Assembly (NCBI GenBank): GCA_002359465.1
Contig: DENA01000013.1
Coordinates: 86,923-95,473, forward strand
Source of the DNA: Ruminococcaceae bacterium UBA2656
GTDB lineage: Bacteria; Bacillota; Clostridia; Oscillospirales; Acutalibacteraceae
Length of the DNA stretch: 8,551 nucleotides
Direction of reading: 5' to 3'
Below, one piece after another: positions 1 through 7,750 of the stretch. Made by a program: the position numbers and the translations under genes. Position 1 is the stretch's first letter. Every line of letters begins with the position of its first letter. Under the pieces are notes generated by a model. It saw nothing but the letters and a program-made list of their open reading frames with translations, was not told the DNA's origin and searched no databases.

Positions 1-1
1 A

Positions 2-766
2 GACCTTCAGAGCGCTTCCCATGAGCTGAACGAGATCCAATCCGGCATCGGCAGTGCGGTAGAGGAACGACTGAAAAGTGAGCACATGAAAATAGAGCTG
101 ATTACGAATGTAAGCCATGACCTGAAGACGCCGCTTACCGCCATTATCAGTTATATCGATTTACTGAAGCAGGAGGAAAACCTTCCCGACCACGTAAAAG
201 ATTATATTGAAATTCTCGCCCAAAAGTCCGACCGTCTGAAAAACATGGTGCAGGATATTTTCGAGGTGAGCAAAGCGACCAGCGGAAATATTGAGTTGAA
301 TCTAGAGATTCTGGATTTCGGCAAGCTGATTTTACAGACAATGGCCGATATGAACGAGCAGGTGGAGACCTCCAGCCTTGTATTCAAGATGAATATTCCG
401 GACACCCCCGTCATGATCCGGGCGGACGGAAAGCTTTTGTACAGGGTATTCCAAAATTTAATTGGAAACGCGCTGCAGTACTCGCTGGACGGTTCACGGG
501 TATTCGTTGAACTGCAGCAAAAAGACGGGCAAGCAGCAGCATCGGTAAAAAACATCTCCCGCTTTGAGCTGGACAGTGAAGCGGACATGACAGAGCGCTT
601 TGTGCGAGGTGACAGCTCGCGGACAACCAGCGGGAGCGGGCTGGGGCTTTCCATAGCAAAAAGCTTTACGGAAGCCTGCGGCGGCAGCTTTCAAATCAGC
701 GTTGACGCCGACTTGTTTGCAGTCGATGTTGCCTTTGACATTTTCAAAGTGAAAACATCAGAGTAA
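2..766 (+). CDS. Sensor histidine kinase, C-terminal part (5' end outside window)
   Basis: This is the cytoplasmic part of a two-component sensor kinase, which autophosphorylates on His and passes the phosphate to a response regulator. The frame is open to the first base, so the ATG at 86 is internal; the 28 residues before it look like the helix linking HAMP to the dimerisation domain. In the visible 254 residues, the H-box VSHDLKTPLTAI has the phospho-acceptor His encoded at 116-118. The N-box NLIGNAL, the F-box-like ERFVRGD and the G2 box GSGLGL follow. The usual DxGxG (G1) motif is absent, and KNIS sits in its place. To my knowledge this variant is common in one Firmicutes kinase family and does not by itself imply inactivity. 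The sensor domain and any partner regulator lie upstream. Its signal is unknown. The kinase assignment is firm; the subfamily is not. Confidence 0.93.
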   Translation, partial: DLQSASHELNEIQSGIGSAVEERLKSEHMKIELITNVSHDLKTPLTAIISYIDLLKQEENLPDHVKDYIEILAQKSDRLKNMVQDIFEVSKATSGNIELNLEILDFGKLILQTMADMNEQVETSSLVFKMNIPDTPVMIRADGKLLYRVFQNLIGNALQYSLDGSRVFVELQQKDGQAAASVKNISRFELDSEADMTERFVRGDSSRTTSGSGLGLSIAKSFTEACGGSFQISVDADLFAVDVAFDIFKVKTSE

Positions 767-808
767 AAAGGAAACCGGCATGAGAAAATTCTCATGCCGA
801 TTTCCTTT
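767..808 (+). terminator. Long hairpin after the kinase gene, probable terminator
   Basis: An inverted repeat starts directly after the kinase stop codon. The left arm 767-784 pairs with 791-808 over 18 positions with one C-A mismatch (775/800), around a 6-base AAAATT loop. The right arm ends TTTCCTTT, but no clean T-tract follows it, so it is not a textbook intrinsic terminator. Its place between the kinase stop and the next promoter fits a terminator or 3'-end stabiliser. The arms begin with A-rich sequence, so it could also work on the opposite strand. Confidence 0.7.
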
Positions 809-818
809 GATTATTCAC

Positions 819-847
819 TTGCAGTTTTCTCATTTCCATCATATAAT
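819..847 (+). promoter_or_regulatory. Sigma-A type promoter for the SEDS gene
   Basis: TTGCAG at 819-824 and a perfect TATAAT at 842-847 are separated by 17 bases, the optimal spacing for the housekeeping sigma factor. It lies in the AT-rich gap between the hairpin and the SEDS start codon. Transcription is predicted to start near 853-855, giving a leader of only about 10 bases. Confidence 0.75.
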
Positions 848-852
848 AAATC

Positions 853-860
853 AGAGGTGA
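853..860 (+). promoter_or_regulatory. Ribosome-binding site of the SEDS gene
   Basis: AGAGGTGA lies just upstream of the ATG at 865, with 7 bases between the GAGG core and the start codon. It supports this start. It sits at or next to the predicted transcription start, so the message would open almost directly with its Shine-Dalgarno sequence. Confidence 0.75.
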
Positions 861-864
861 AGTC

Positions 865-2013
865 ATGCGAGGATTAAAATCATTCGTCAATTATTTAAAA
901 CGGGCGGACAAGCTTTACTGGTTTATTATGCTGGCAATATCGGTATACAGCCTCCTGCTGCTGAGGACCGTGCCGAACAGCGAATCGGGCAAGTCCTATT
1001 TCACCGTGCAGCTGGTCGCCATCGCCATCGGTTATTTCGGCGCAATTCTTTTTACGCTGATTGATTACCGGGAAATTGCAAGTTACTGGTATATTGTGGC
1101 GGGCTTCTGCCTGTTTTTAATCGTTTATACGCAGATTTTCGGCATTGCGGTAAAAAGCAGCGGCGGCATCAACGCAAAGGCGTGGATTCAGTTGCCGGGC
1201 ACCACATTCCAGCCGAGCGAGCTTGTGAAAATCGGCTTTATTATTACTTTCTCAAAACATTTATCTGAATTGAAAGAGCGGGACATGCTGAAATCCTTTC
1301 CGCAAATTGTCCTTCTTGCTTGTCATGCTATGATTCCGATTGTGCTGGTTCATTTTCAGGGCGATGACGGCACCGCGGTCATTTTCTTCTGCATGTTCCT
1401 TGCCATGGCGTTCGGCGCGGGGGTTCAGTTAAGGTATTTCGGGGCGGTTTTCGCAGCAATTGCCATCGCTTTTCCCATTGCGTGGAAATATATGCTGCAG
1501 GATTATCAAAAAGACCGTTTTACGATTTTCCGGCATCCGGAAACAGACCCGCTGGACAAGGGGCTGCAGCAAATTCAGGGCAGATTGTCCATAGGAAGCG
1601 GCCAGTTCTGGGGCCGGGGGCTATTTAACAGCAATACACGCGTCAGCAAAGGGCTTGTACCCGTACAGCAGAGCGATTTTATCTTCTCGGTTGCGGGGGA
1701 GCAGCTCGGATTTGTCGGCTGTATGCTGATTATCCTTTTGCTTTTCCTGTTCCTTTTTCGCACGCTTCGGATTGCGCGGAAATCACCGGACTGTCTGGGC
1801 AGTACCATCTGTTTTGGTTTCTTCGGCATGATCGCCGCGCAGGCGCTGTTTAATTTAGGCATGTGCCTTAACCTGCTGCCGGTCATGGGGGTCACGCTTC
1901 CGTTTTTCAGCGCCGGCGGTTCGTCCGCTGCCTGCCTGTACCTTGGCTTCGGCCTGGCACAGAACGTGCATATGCACAGAATGAATACGGACAAAGTCAC
2001 GCTCCGGCGGTAA
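865..2013 (+). CDS. rodA: RodA/FtsW-type SEDS peptidoglycan glycosyltransferase
   Basis: This is a multi-pass membrane enzyme that polymerises lipid II into glycan strands, working with a class B penicillin-binding protein in cell elongation or division. The 382-residue length and about ten hydrophobic segments fit the family. Family motifs are the FQPSEL segment at residues 115-120, SIGSGQFWGRGLFN at 242-255, QQSDFIFSVAGEQLGF at 268-283 with the expected catalytic Asp at 271, and LPFFSAGGSS at 345-354. The last usually reads S-Y-GGSS; here the Tyr is Ala. Choosing between RodA, FtsW and SpoVE is hard from sequence alone; I lean to RodA on length and the short N-terminus. No partner penicillin-binding protein is visible. 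A strong promoter and ribosome-binding site precede it and a terminator follows, so it is probably transcribed alone. The family is certain; the symbol is tentative. Confidence 0.9.
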   Translation: MRGLKSFVNYLKRADKLYWFIMLAISVYSLLLLRTVPNSESGKSYFTVQLVAIAIGYFGAILFTLIDYREIASYWYIVAGFCLFLIVYTQIFGIAVKSSGGINAKAWIQLPGTTFQPSELVKIGFIITFSKHLSELKERDMLKSFPQIVLLACHAMIPIVLVHFQGDDGTAVIFFCMFLAMAFGAGVQLRYFGAVFAAIAIAFPIAWKYMLQDYQKDRFTIFRHPETDPLDKGLQQIQGRLSIGSGQFWGRGLFNSNTRVSKGLVPVQQSDFIFSVAGEQLGFVGCMLIILLLFLFLFRTLRIARKSPDCLGSTICFGFFGMIAAQALFNLGMCLNLLPVMGVTLPFFSAGGSSAACLYLGFGLAQNVHMHRMNTDKVTLRR

Positions 2014-2040
2014 AAAGTCATAATAATACCACACGAAAAT

Positions 2041-2097
2041 AAGCAGCATCCCATTGTCAGCCAGCATGGATATACTGGAATGATGGGGTGCTGTTTT
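2041..2097. terminator. Bidirectional intrinsic terminator between convergent genes
   Basis: CAGCATCCCAT at 2044-2054 pairs with ATGGGGTGCTG at 2083-2093 (11 pairs, one G-T). The apical loop contains a further small CCAG/CTGG pairing. On the + strand the stem is followed by TTTT at 2094-2097; on the - strand it is followed by CTTATTTTC. It lies between the stop of the SEDS gene at 2013 and the stop of the DUF3006 gene at 2123, so it can end transcription from both sides. Confidence 0.8.
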
Positions 2098-2122
2098 ATG
2101 ATTTCCTGTATCATCCGCATTT

Positions 2123-2344
2123 TTAATGAAAAAGTTTATCCTGCAGCTTTTTCGACTTTGAGCGTCTCTGTGCCGTCGCTTCCGCATTAATGCTCAGCGT
2201 GCCCTGGGTATCGTCCACATCCAGCACATCGCCTTCACGCGCGCCCTGCGGAAGCTCCGAGGTTTCAATCGCGTAGAACTTCTGCTCCTTGTCCTCACAG
2301 ATTGCGTAGGTTCCTTCGAAACGGTCAATGATCAGCATTTTCAT
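2123..2344 (-). CDS. DUF3006 family small protein
   Basis: This 73-residue protein matches the DUF3006 pattern. It has an N-terminal MLIIDRFEGTYAICE strand region (residues 3-17), then ELPQGAREGDVLDVD (residues 30-44), and a basic Arg/Lys-rich tail. DUF3006 proteins are small, predicted beta-rich and of unknown biochemical role. From memory, they are often encoded beside ComEC-like metallo-beta-lactamase proteins, as here: the upstream gene ends 36 bases before. There is no signal peptide or membrane segment, so it is probably cytoplasmic. The start is backed by AAGGGGA at 2352-2358 with a 7-base spacer. It is the last gene of the - strand run, followed by a terminator. Family assignment is fairly sure; the function is unknown. 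Confidence 0.85.
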   Translation of the reverse strand: MKMLIIDRFEGTYAICEDKEQKFYAIETSELPQGAREGDVLDVDDTQGTLSINAEATAQRRSKSKKLQDKLFH

Positions 2345-2351
2345 ATTTCTA

Positions 2352-2358
2352 TCCCCTT
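2352..2358 (-). promoter_or_regulatory. Ribosome-binding site of the DUF3006 gene
   Basis: On the - strand this reads AAGGGGA, 7 bases before the ATG at 2344. Having its own strong site suggests independent translation within the operon. Confidence 0.7.
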
Positions 2359-2380
2359 CTGCATTTTCAGTTTTCCTGTT

Positions 2381-3304
2381 CTAGCGCCCGGTCGCGATTT
2401 TAATATTCTGTCCGTCGCTCATAAAAATAAGCGTTCCGCTCACGTCGGTCCGGTAAACCGCCGCCCCGGCGGACAGCAGCCTTTTCAATACTTCCCTTTT
2501 GGGCAGTCCGTTGGAATCGTCGGCAACGGAAATCGCCGACCATCCGGGCTTGACCGCGTTCAGCAATGCCTCCGTGGTGGAAGTGCTGCTGCCGTGGTGC
2601 CCTATCTTCAGGACCTCTGCGGAAAGATCCGCCCCGCTCTCAATCAGATCGTGTTCCTCTTCCTTCTCTGCATCGCCCATCAGCAGAAACCGTGTTTTTC
2701 CATAAGTCAGCTTCAGAACAATGGAATTATTGTTCGTACTACTCCCCTCTTTTACAGGGGCGAGAAACTCTGTTTTCATGCCGCCGAGAAAAAAGGTTTC
2801 CCCGCAGGCGGGAACTAGGGTTTGGATATGTTTTTCATTCAGCGCTTTCTGTGCGGCAAGATATTCTTCGCTTGACGGAACAAGATTCTTCGGAATACCG
2901 GGAGCATAATACCGGCCGACGGGATATCGGCCGATGAGATACGCAAGGCCGCCGATATGGTCCTCATCAGGGTGGGTATTGACCACACAATCCAGTTTTT
3001 TTACACCCCTCCGGTCAAGATATTCCGCAATCGGCTCCCCCTGATCCATGGTTCCGCCGTCTATCAGCATCGTTTTTCCGCCGCATTCAATAAAGATACT
3101 GTCGGCCTTGCCGACTTCGAGCACATGGACGGACATCGGACTGAAATCTGCTGCGGCGGAGAAATCATTCAGGCCGAAAAAAGAGAAAATACGGTGCCAT
3201 GAAGCGGCCGCCCCAAACGGCAGCAGAGAAACGATGACCCCAATTGCCAAAAGCAGCGACAGGGTTATTTTCAGCGCCTTTTTGCGGTTTTTTTGCTGCT
3301 CCAT
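2381..3304 (-). CDS. Exported ComEC-like metallo-beta-lactamase-fold hydrolase
   Basis: This 307-residue protein resembles the C-terminal hydrolase domain of the DNA-uptake protein ComEC, without ComEC's membrane channel. Residues 1-10 are basic and 11-33 hydrophobic, giving a signal peptide or membrane anchor; the catalytic part should lie outside the membrane. Motifs are VLEVGKADSIFIE (61-73), HPDEDHIGG with the metal-ligand pattern HxDxDH (111-116), NNNSIVLKL (191-199), MGDAE with ligand Asp 211, and KIGHHGSS with His 236-237. All expected metal ligands are present, so it should be active, probably as a phosphodiesterase or nuclease; the substrate is unknown. The gene overlaps the end of the upstream radical SAM gene by 34 bases. 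The start is supported by AGGGGGAAG at 3313-3321 with 8 bases spacing. The fold is firm; a role in DNA uptake or degradation is inference. Confidence 0.9.
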   Translation of the reverse strand: MEQQKNRKKALKITLSLLLAIGVIVSLLPFGAAASWHRIFSFFGLNDFSAAADFSPMSVHVLEVGKADSIFIECGGKTMLIDGGTMDQGEPIAEYLDRRGVKKLDCVVNTHPDEDHIGGLAYLIGRYPVGRYYAPGIPKNLVPSSEEYLAAQKALNEKHIQTLVPACGETFFLGGMKTEFLAPVKEGSSTNNNSIVLKLTYGKTRFLLMGDAEKEEEHDLIESGADLSAEVLKIGHHGSSTSTTEALLNAVKPGWSAISVADDSNGLPKREVLKRLLSAGAAVYRTDVSGTLIFMSDGQNIKIATGR

Positions 3305-5145
3305 CTGCCCTGCTTCCCCCTGTTCTGAACTTGGGCGGTACGCTGCATGGAAGGGCTTGGACGGACAAGGCAGGAACTGTCCGTACCGATCAGGTCGCTG
3401 CGGCCCGCGGCTTTTAACGCGGCAATGACCAAGTCCCTGTTCTTCGGATTAAAATATTGCAGAAGCGCCCGCTGCATCGCCTTTTCCCGGTCGGTGCGGG
3501 GAATATAGACCTCTTTCATCGTATACGGGTTCAGGCCGGTATAAAACATACAGGTGGAAATCGTGCCCGGCGTCGGGTAGAAATCCTGCACCTGCTCTGG
3601 GCGAAGATGCTCCCGCTTTAAAAACAGGGCGAGCGCAACCGCATCCTTCATGGTGCTGCCGGGATGGGAGGACATCAGGTACGGAACAAGGTACTGTTCC
3701 TTGCCGTCCTCCTTGCAGAATTTATAGTACTTCTTTTCAAACTTTAGAAAGGATTCAATATGGGGCTTGCCCATACAGTCCAGCACTTCCGGCGTACAGT
3801 GTTCCGGCGCGACCTTCAGCTGACCGCTGACATGATATTTAACCAGTTCCCTAAAAAAGGTGTCGTCCCTGTCCTCAATTAAATAATCGAAGCGGATGCC
3901 GGAGCGGATAAACACGCGCTTTACCTTCGGCAGGGTGCGCAGCTTGCGCAGAATACCGAGATATTCGCTGTGATCCACCTGAAGCATAGGGCACGGTTTC
4001 GGAGCAAGGCATTTTTGACCGCCCGCGCAAAGCCCCAGCTTTGCCTGCTTTTCACAGGACGGATTGCGAAAATTGGCGGTTGGGCCGCCGACATCGTGGA
4101 TATATCCCTTGAAATTCGGGCTTTCCGTCAGCTTTTTCGCCTCGCGCAGAATAGACTCCTCGCTGCGGGTCGTGACACAACGGCCCTGATGGAACGCGAT
4201 GGAGCAAAAGTTGCAGGCGCCGAAGCAGCCGCGGTTGTGCGTGATGGAGAACTCCACCTCCTGAATCGCCGGAACGCCGCCCATGCTTTCATAGCACGGG
4301 TGGTAAGTGCGCATATACGGCAGATCATAGACCGCGTCGAGCTCTTTCTGTGTCAGAGGCATCATCGGCGGGTTCTGAACCAGCATTTTGTCACCATGGC
4401 GCTGAATCACCCTGCGCCCCCGCACGGCGTCCTGCTCGTCCTGCTGCTTGCGGCAGGAAACGGCATACTCTTTTTTATTCCGGCAGACCTGCTCAAAACT
4501 TGGGCAGTCGACTGCCGGAACGGGTCGGTATTCTTTGGTGGGAATCGCGTAGCAGGTGCCCCGCACGTCGGTAATCGCACTGACCGGCTCGCCGGAATAC
4601 AGGCGGCGGGCGATTTCAATCGTCTGGCTCTCACCCATCCCGTAAGTCAGCAAATCCGCCCCGGAGTCCAGAAGAATCGACGGGCGGATTTTATCATCCC
4701 AGTAATCATAATGCGCGAAGCGGCGCAGGGAGGCTTCCAGTCCGCCGATAATGACCGGCGAATCCGGATAGAGCTCTTTGATTTTTTTTGTATAGACATT
4801 CACGGCGCGGTCGGGCCTGAGCCCGGTTTTATTCCCGGGCGAATAGGCGTCTTCCCTGCGTCTGCGGCGCGCCACGGTGTAATGGGCAACCATGGAATCA
4901 ATGTTTCCCGAACTGACCATAAAGCCGTATTTCGGCTTGCCGAACCGGGTGAAATCCCGGTCGCCGCGCCAGTCCGGCTGCGCCAGAACCGCCACGCGGT
5001 AGTCAAATTTTTCAAGCACCCGTGAAATAATCGCGGCGCCGAAGGTCGGATGATCCACGTAGGCGTCTCCGGTCACCACGATGAAATCTGGCGCGTCCCA
5101 GCCCAGAGCTTTTATTTCTTCTTTTGTAATGGGTAAAAAAGGCAT
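3271..5145 (-). CDS. YgiQ family radical SAM protein (UPF0313)
   Basis: This 624-residue protein belongs to the YgiQ/UPF0313 radical SAM family, whose reaction is not established. The N-terminal domain begins MPFLPITKEEIKALGWDAPDF and carries GDAYVDHPTFG (26-36) and GGLEASLRRFAHYDYWDD (134-151), typical of the family. The iron-sulphur cluster motif CFGACNFC supplies Cys 307, 311 and 314 (CxxxCxxC). GGPTANF and a Cys-rich segment follow (353-385), then APEHC (446-450) and the DUF3362-like C-terminal region containing QDFYPTPGTISTCMFYTG (520-537). The last 30 or so residues are a basic, probably disordered tail. The gene starts 5 bases after the ftsK stop with only a weak purine stretch upstream, so translation is probably coupled to ftsK. 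Its 3' end overlaps the next gene. Family certain, function unknown; expected to be cytoplasmic. Confidence 0.94.
   Translation of the reverse strand: MPFLPITKEEIKALGWDAPDFIVVTGDAYVDHPTFGAAIISRVLEKFDYRVAVLAQPDWRGDRDFTRFGKPKYGFMVSSGNIDSMVAHYTVARRRRREDAYSPGNKTGLRPDRAVNVYTKKIKELYPDSPVIIGGLEASLRRFAHYDYWDDKIRPSILLDSGADLLTYGMGESQTIEIARRLYSGEPVSAITDVRGTCYAIPTKEYRPVPAVDCPSFEQVCRNKKEYAVSCRKQQDEQDAVRGRRVIQRHGDKMLVQNPPMMPLTQKELDAVYDLPYMRTYHPCYESMGGVPAIQEVEFSITHNRGCFGACNFCSIAFHQGRCVTTRSEESILREAKKLTESPNFKGYIHDVGGPTANFRNPSCEKQAKLGLCAGGQKCLAPKPCPMLQVDHSEYLGILRKLRTLPKVKRVFIRSGIRFDYLIEDRDDTFFRELVKYHVSGQLKVAPEHCTPEVLDCMGKPHIESFLKFEKKYYKFCKEDGKEQYLVPYLMSSHPGSTMKDAVALALFLKREHLRPEQVQDFYPTPGTISTCMFYTGLNPYTMKEVYIPRTDREKAMQRALLQYFNPKNRDLVIAALKAAGRSDLIGTDSSCLVRPSPSMQRTAQVQNRGKQGRWSSKKTAKRR
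3313..3321 (-). promoter_or_regulatory. Ribosome-binding site deciding the start of the ComEC-like gene
   Basis: AGGGGGAAG on the - strand, 8 bases before the ATG at 3304. It lies inside the coding region of the preceding gene, which supports the overlapping arrangement over a later start. Confidence 0.65.
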
Positions 5146-5150
5146 TCTGT

Positions 5151-7646
5151 TTATTCTTCACTTTCTTTTTTATCTGCCTGCTGCATCGTCATTTCAAGCC
5201 ACTGCTGATATGTAATAAGCACCTGACGGGGTTTGGAGCCCTCGTGGGGGCCCACAATGCCCATCTGCTCCATCTCGTCGACCAGCCGGCCCGCGCGGGC
5301 GTAGCCAAGGCGCAGACGGCGCTGAAGCAGCGAGGTCGAAGCCTGCCCTGCCTCCACGACGCATTTGACCGCGTCGGGCATCATGGGGTCGGTATCGCCG
5401 TTCACGGCGCTGTCGCCGCCGTCTTTTTCGGCAACGGCATTTTTCTCAATTTCTTCGGCTATATTCTTGTCATATCCCGTTTCCTGTGATTTTTTTACAA
5501 AATTCACAACGGATTCAATCTCGCTGTCGCTGACAAAGCAGCCCTGAATTCTGGTGGGCTTCTGCGAGCCGACAGGAGAAAACAGCATATCGCCGCGCCC
5601 CAGAAGCTTTTCCGCCCCGCCCATGTCCAGTATGGTTCTGGAATCCACCTGTGAAGACACCGCGAACGCGATACGGCTCGGAATATTCGCCTTGATAATT
5701 CCCGTGATAACATCGACGGAAGGCCGCTGCGTGGCGATCAGCAGATGCATGCCCGCGGCGCGCGCCATCTGAGCCAGACGGCAGATCGAATCCTCCACCT
5801 CATTCGGCGCGGCCATCATCAGGTCAGCCAGCTCGTCGATAATGATTACAATCTGCGGCAGATGCGGCATTGGCTGGCCGTTTTCATCCTGAAAGCCGTT
5901 GGTTTCCGCCAGCGCGTTGTATCCGCCCAAATCACGCACATTGTTTGCCGCAAAAGTCTTGTAGCGCTTGAGCATTTCCGTTACGGCCCACCCCAAGGCG
6001 CCCGCGGCTTTTCGCGGGTCGGTGACGACCGGAACCAGAAGCTGCGGTATGCCGTTGTAAATCCCCAGTTCCACCACCTTCGGGTCAATCATCAGGAAGC
6101 GCACTTCGTCCGGAGTGGATTTGTACAGCAGGCTGACAATAAATGAGTTGATGCACACGGATTTTCCGGAACCGGTGGCGCCCGCGATCAGCAGATGGGG
6201 CATTTTGGCCAGATCCGCCGTCGCGACCGTACCCGCAATATCGCGCCCCAGCACAACGGTCAGACGGCTCTTCGCCGCGCCGAAGCTGTTCGACTCAATC
6301 AGCTCGCGCATTCTGACAATGCTGACTTTTTTATTCGGAACCTCTATTCCCACGGCGGCCTTGCCGGGAATCGGCGCCTCGATGCGCACACCGGAGGCGG
6401 CGAGGTTCATGGCGATGTCGTCGGACAGGTTTGTTATTTTGCTGATTTTCACACCCGCGGCGGGCTGCAGCTCATAACGCGTAACAGCCGGGCCGCGGCT
6501 GATATCGACGATTTTAGTCTGCACGCCGAAGCTTTTTAATGTCTGAACTAACATTTGCCCGTTGAGCTTCAGTTCCTCGGTAACATCCTGCTCGCTCAGC
6601 TCTTTTGTGGTTTCCAGCATGGTGACCGGCGGGAAATGATAGGTTCCGTCCTGCGGGGGCTCGTCCGCAAACATGGTCATCTGCACGGGAGCGGCCTGCG
6701 GCGCTCTTTTTTCCTCCGGCTGCGGTGCGGCGGCCTGACGTGCGGCATAGGCTGCCGCAGCGGCCGCGGAACCGGTTTTGTCGGCAGCAGCCGGAACAGG
6801 CACGGGGGCTGCCTCTACCTTTTCCACCACCGGTTCCTTTACCCCGAATACTTTTTCAAGCTGTTCAAGCTTTTTATTCTTCTGCGGCTTTCCCTTCATC
6901 TGCGTCGCGCGCTGCGCCATCTCTTCGCGGTCCAGCGCAATATCGATATTGGAATTGGCCTGACGGGCGCGTTCAATCTCCCGCTGCTCGCGCGCGCTGC
7001 TGAGATTGGCGGCCATCATGTCCGCCGGCTTTGTGACCGCGCGGAAAAGCTGGACAAGGCTGGTGCCGGTTAAAATCATAACCGCTACAAAAAGGGATAA
7101 AATAATAACGATTTTCGCCCCGGTTGAACCGAGCGCCGCGACAAACGGAATCCCGATCAGCCCGCTGAACAGTCCGGCTCCGGATCGCTGAACGCCAAGC
7201 GCGTAAAGCTCGTTGAGCCTGACTCCGAATGAGGTAATCGGCGTACTGTTCTTATCGGTAAAAATATAAACCGCGGCACAGAACAGAGCAATAATCACAA
7301 CCATAAAAGCAACCTTGCCGCCAAGGCGGTTCTTCTGCCGCTCAAAAGCCGTTACAAGGGAGATATAAAAGAGCAGAATCGGCCAGATGATGGCGCAGCT
7401 TCCAAACAGGCCGAGAAGGGCGCTATGACACCAGAGCCAGATATGATCGCCCGCAATCAGGACGAGGCAAACCATTAAAATGGACATAGCGAACATCACA
7501 ATCGCGTTGATCTGATTGCGCTGCCTGACGTATTCGGCTTCCCGCTCCGGTTTTGACTTTCTGCCGCCGGCAAAGTGCTGTGCCTTCGGCTTGTTTCGTG
7601 TGCGGGGCACAGATCTTTTTTTCGTATTTGTTCTTTGATTTGCCAC
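5151..7646 (-). CDS. ftsK: FtsK/SpoIIIE family DNA translocase
   Basis: This 831-residue membrane-anchored, hexameric ATP-driven motor pumps chromosomal DNA through the closing division septum (FtsK) or into the forespore (SpoIIIE). The basic N-terminus is followed by four or five membrane segments (about 47-65, 74-99, 111-129, 160-200). A charged stretch (216-270) and an Ala/Pro-rich linker (about 275-320) come next. The motor domain has Walker A GATGSGKS (489-496), Walker [12 protein letters not shown] (600-610) and [12 protein letters not shown] (638-649). A C-terminal winged-helix gamma domain (about 755-815) recognises orienting DNA octamers. The start is GTG, chosen because AAGGTGA lies 7 bases upstream. 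It is the first gene of a four-gene - strand run. Sporulation-specific use cannot be decided from the sequence, so FtsK and SpoIIIE remain equally possible names. Confidence 0.96.
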   Translation of the reverse strand: MANQRTNTKKRSVPRTRNKPKAQHFAGGRKSKPEREAEYVRQRNQINAIVMFAMSILMVCLVLIAGDHIWLWCHSALLGLFGSCAIIWPILLFYISLVTAFERQKNRLGGKVAFMVVIIALFCAAVYIFTDKNSTPITSFGVRLNELYALGVQRSGAGLFSGLIGIPFVAALGSTGAKIVIILSLFVAVMILTGTSLVQLFRAVTKPADMMAANLSSAREQREIERARQANSNIDIALDREEMAQRATQMKGKPQKNKKLEQLEKVFGVKEPVVEKVEAAPVPVPAAADKTGSAAAAAAYAARQAAAPQPEEKRAPQAAPVQMTMFADEPPQDGTYHFPPVTMLETTKELSEQDVTEELKLNGQMLVQTLKSFGVQTKIVDISRGPAVTRYELQPAAGVKISKITNLSDDIAMNLAASGVRIEAPIPGKAAVGIEVPNKKVSIVRMRELIESNSFGAAKSRLTVVLGRDIAGTVATADLAKMPHLLIAGATGSGKSVCINSFIVSLLYKSTPDEVRFLMIDPKVVELGIYNGIPQLLVPVVTDPRKAAGALGWAVTEMLKRYKTFAANNVRDLGGYNALAETNGFQDENGQPMPHLPQIVIIIDELADLMMAAPNEVEDSICRLAQMARAAGMHLLIATQRPSVDVITGIIKANIPSRIAFAVSSQVDSRTILDMGGAEKLLGRGDMLFSPVGSQKPTRIQGCFVSDSEIESVVNFVKKSQETGYDKNIAEEIEKNAVAEKDGGDSAVNGDTDPMMPDAVKCVVEAGQASTSLLQRRLRLGYARAGRLVDEMEQMGIVGPHEGSKPRQVLITYQQWLEMTMQQADKKESEE

Positions 7647-7653
7647 CTTTTAA

Positions 7654-7660
7654 TCACCTT
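7654..7660 (-). promoter_or_regulatory. Ribosome-binding site deciding the ftsK GTG start
   Basis: AAGGTGA on the - strand ends 7 bases before the GTG at 7646, which encodes the start of [10 protein letters not shown]. No comparable site precedes an ATG nearby, so GTG is the likely initiator. Confidence 0.75.
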
Positions 7661-7679
7661 ATGTTTTTATTTTCTTTGG

Positions 7680-7707
7680 ATCATAGCCTATAGCATTTTC
7701 CATTCAA
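7680..7707 (-). promoter_or_regulatory. Probable sigma-A promoter for the ftsK operon
   Basis: On the - strand, TTGAAT (7702-7707) and TATGAT (7680-7685) are 16 bases apart. Start of transcription would fall near 7673, leaving a leader of about 27 bases that includes the ribosome-binding site. The elements are near consensus, but the spacing is one base short of optimal. It could drive ftsK and the three genes behind it. Confidence 0.5.
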
Positions 7708-7750
7708 TTGCCGGGCAGTTCGTTGTAGACCCATATCATATGTAATGCGG

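Noticed and set aside
86..88. ATG at 86 as the start of the histidine kinase
   Set aside because: The same frame is open upstream to the window edge with coding-like linker sequence, and the start would fall just before the H-box. It is an internal Met in a gene cut by the window.
1575..2120. 181-codon - strand frame overlapping the SEDS gene and the terminator
   Set aside because: It is antisense to the conserved SEDS C-terminus and runs through the terminator hairpin. It has no recognisable domain.
2014..2122. Possible small RNA or riboswitch in the convergent gap
   Set aside because: The only structure is the terminator hairpin. There is no promoter and no recognisable aptamer core.
3970..5025. 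351-codon open frame on the + strand opposite the radical SAM gene
   Set aside because: It is fully antisense to a clearly recognisable YgiQ-family gene. Its translation shows no family motif and is rich in Arg, Ala and His as expected of a shadow frame in GC-rich coding DNA.
6555..7073. 172-codon + strand frame opposite the ftsK linker
   Set aside because: Its low-complexity Gly/Arg/Leu composition is the complement of the Ala/Pro-rich FtsK linker.
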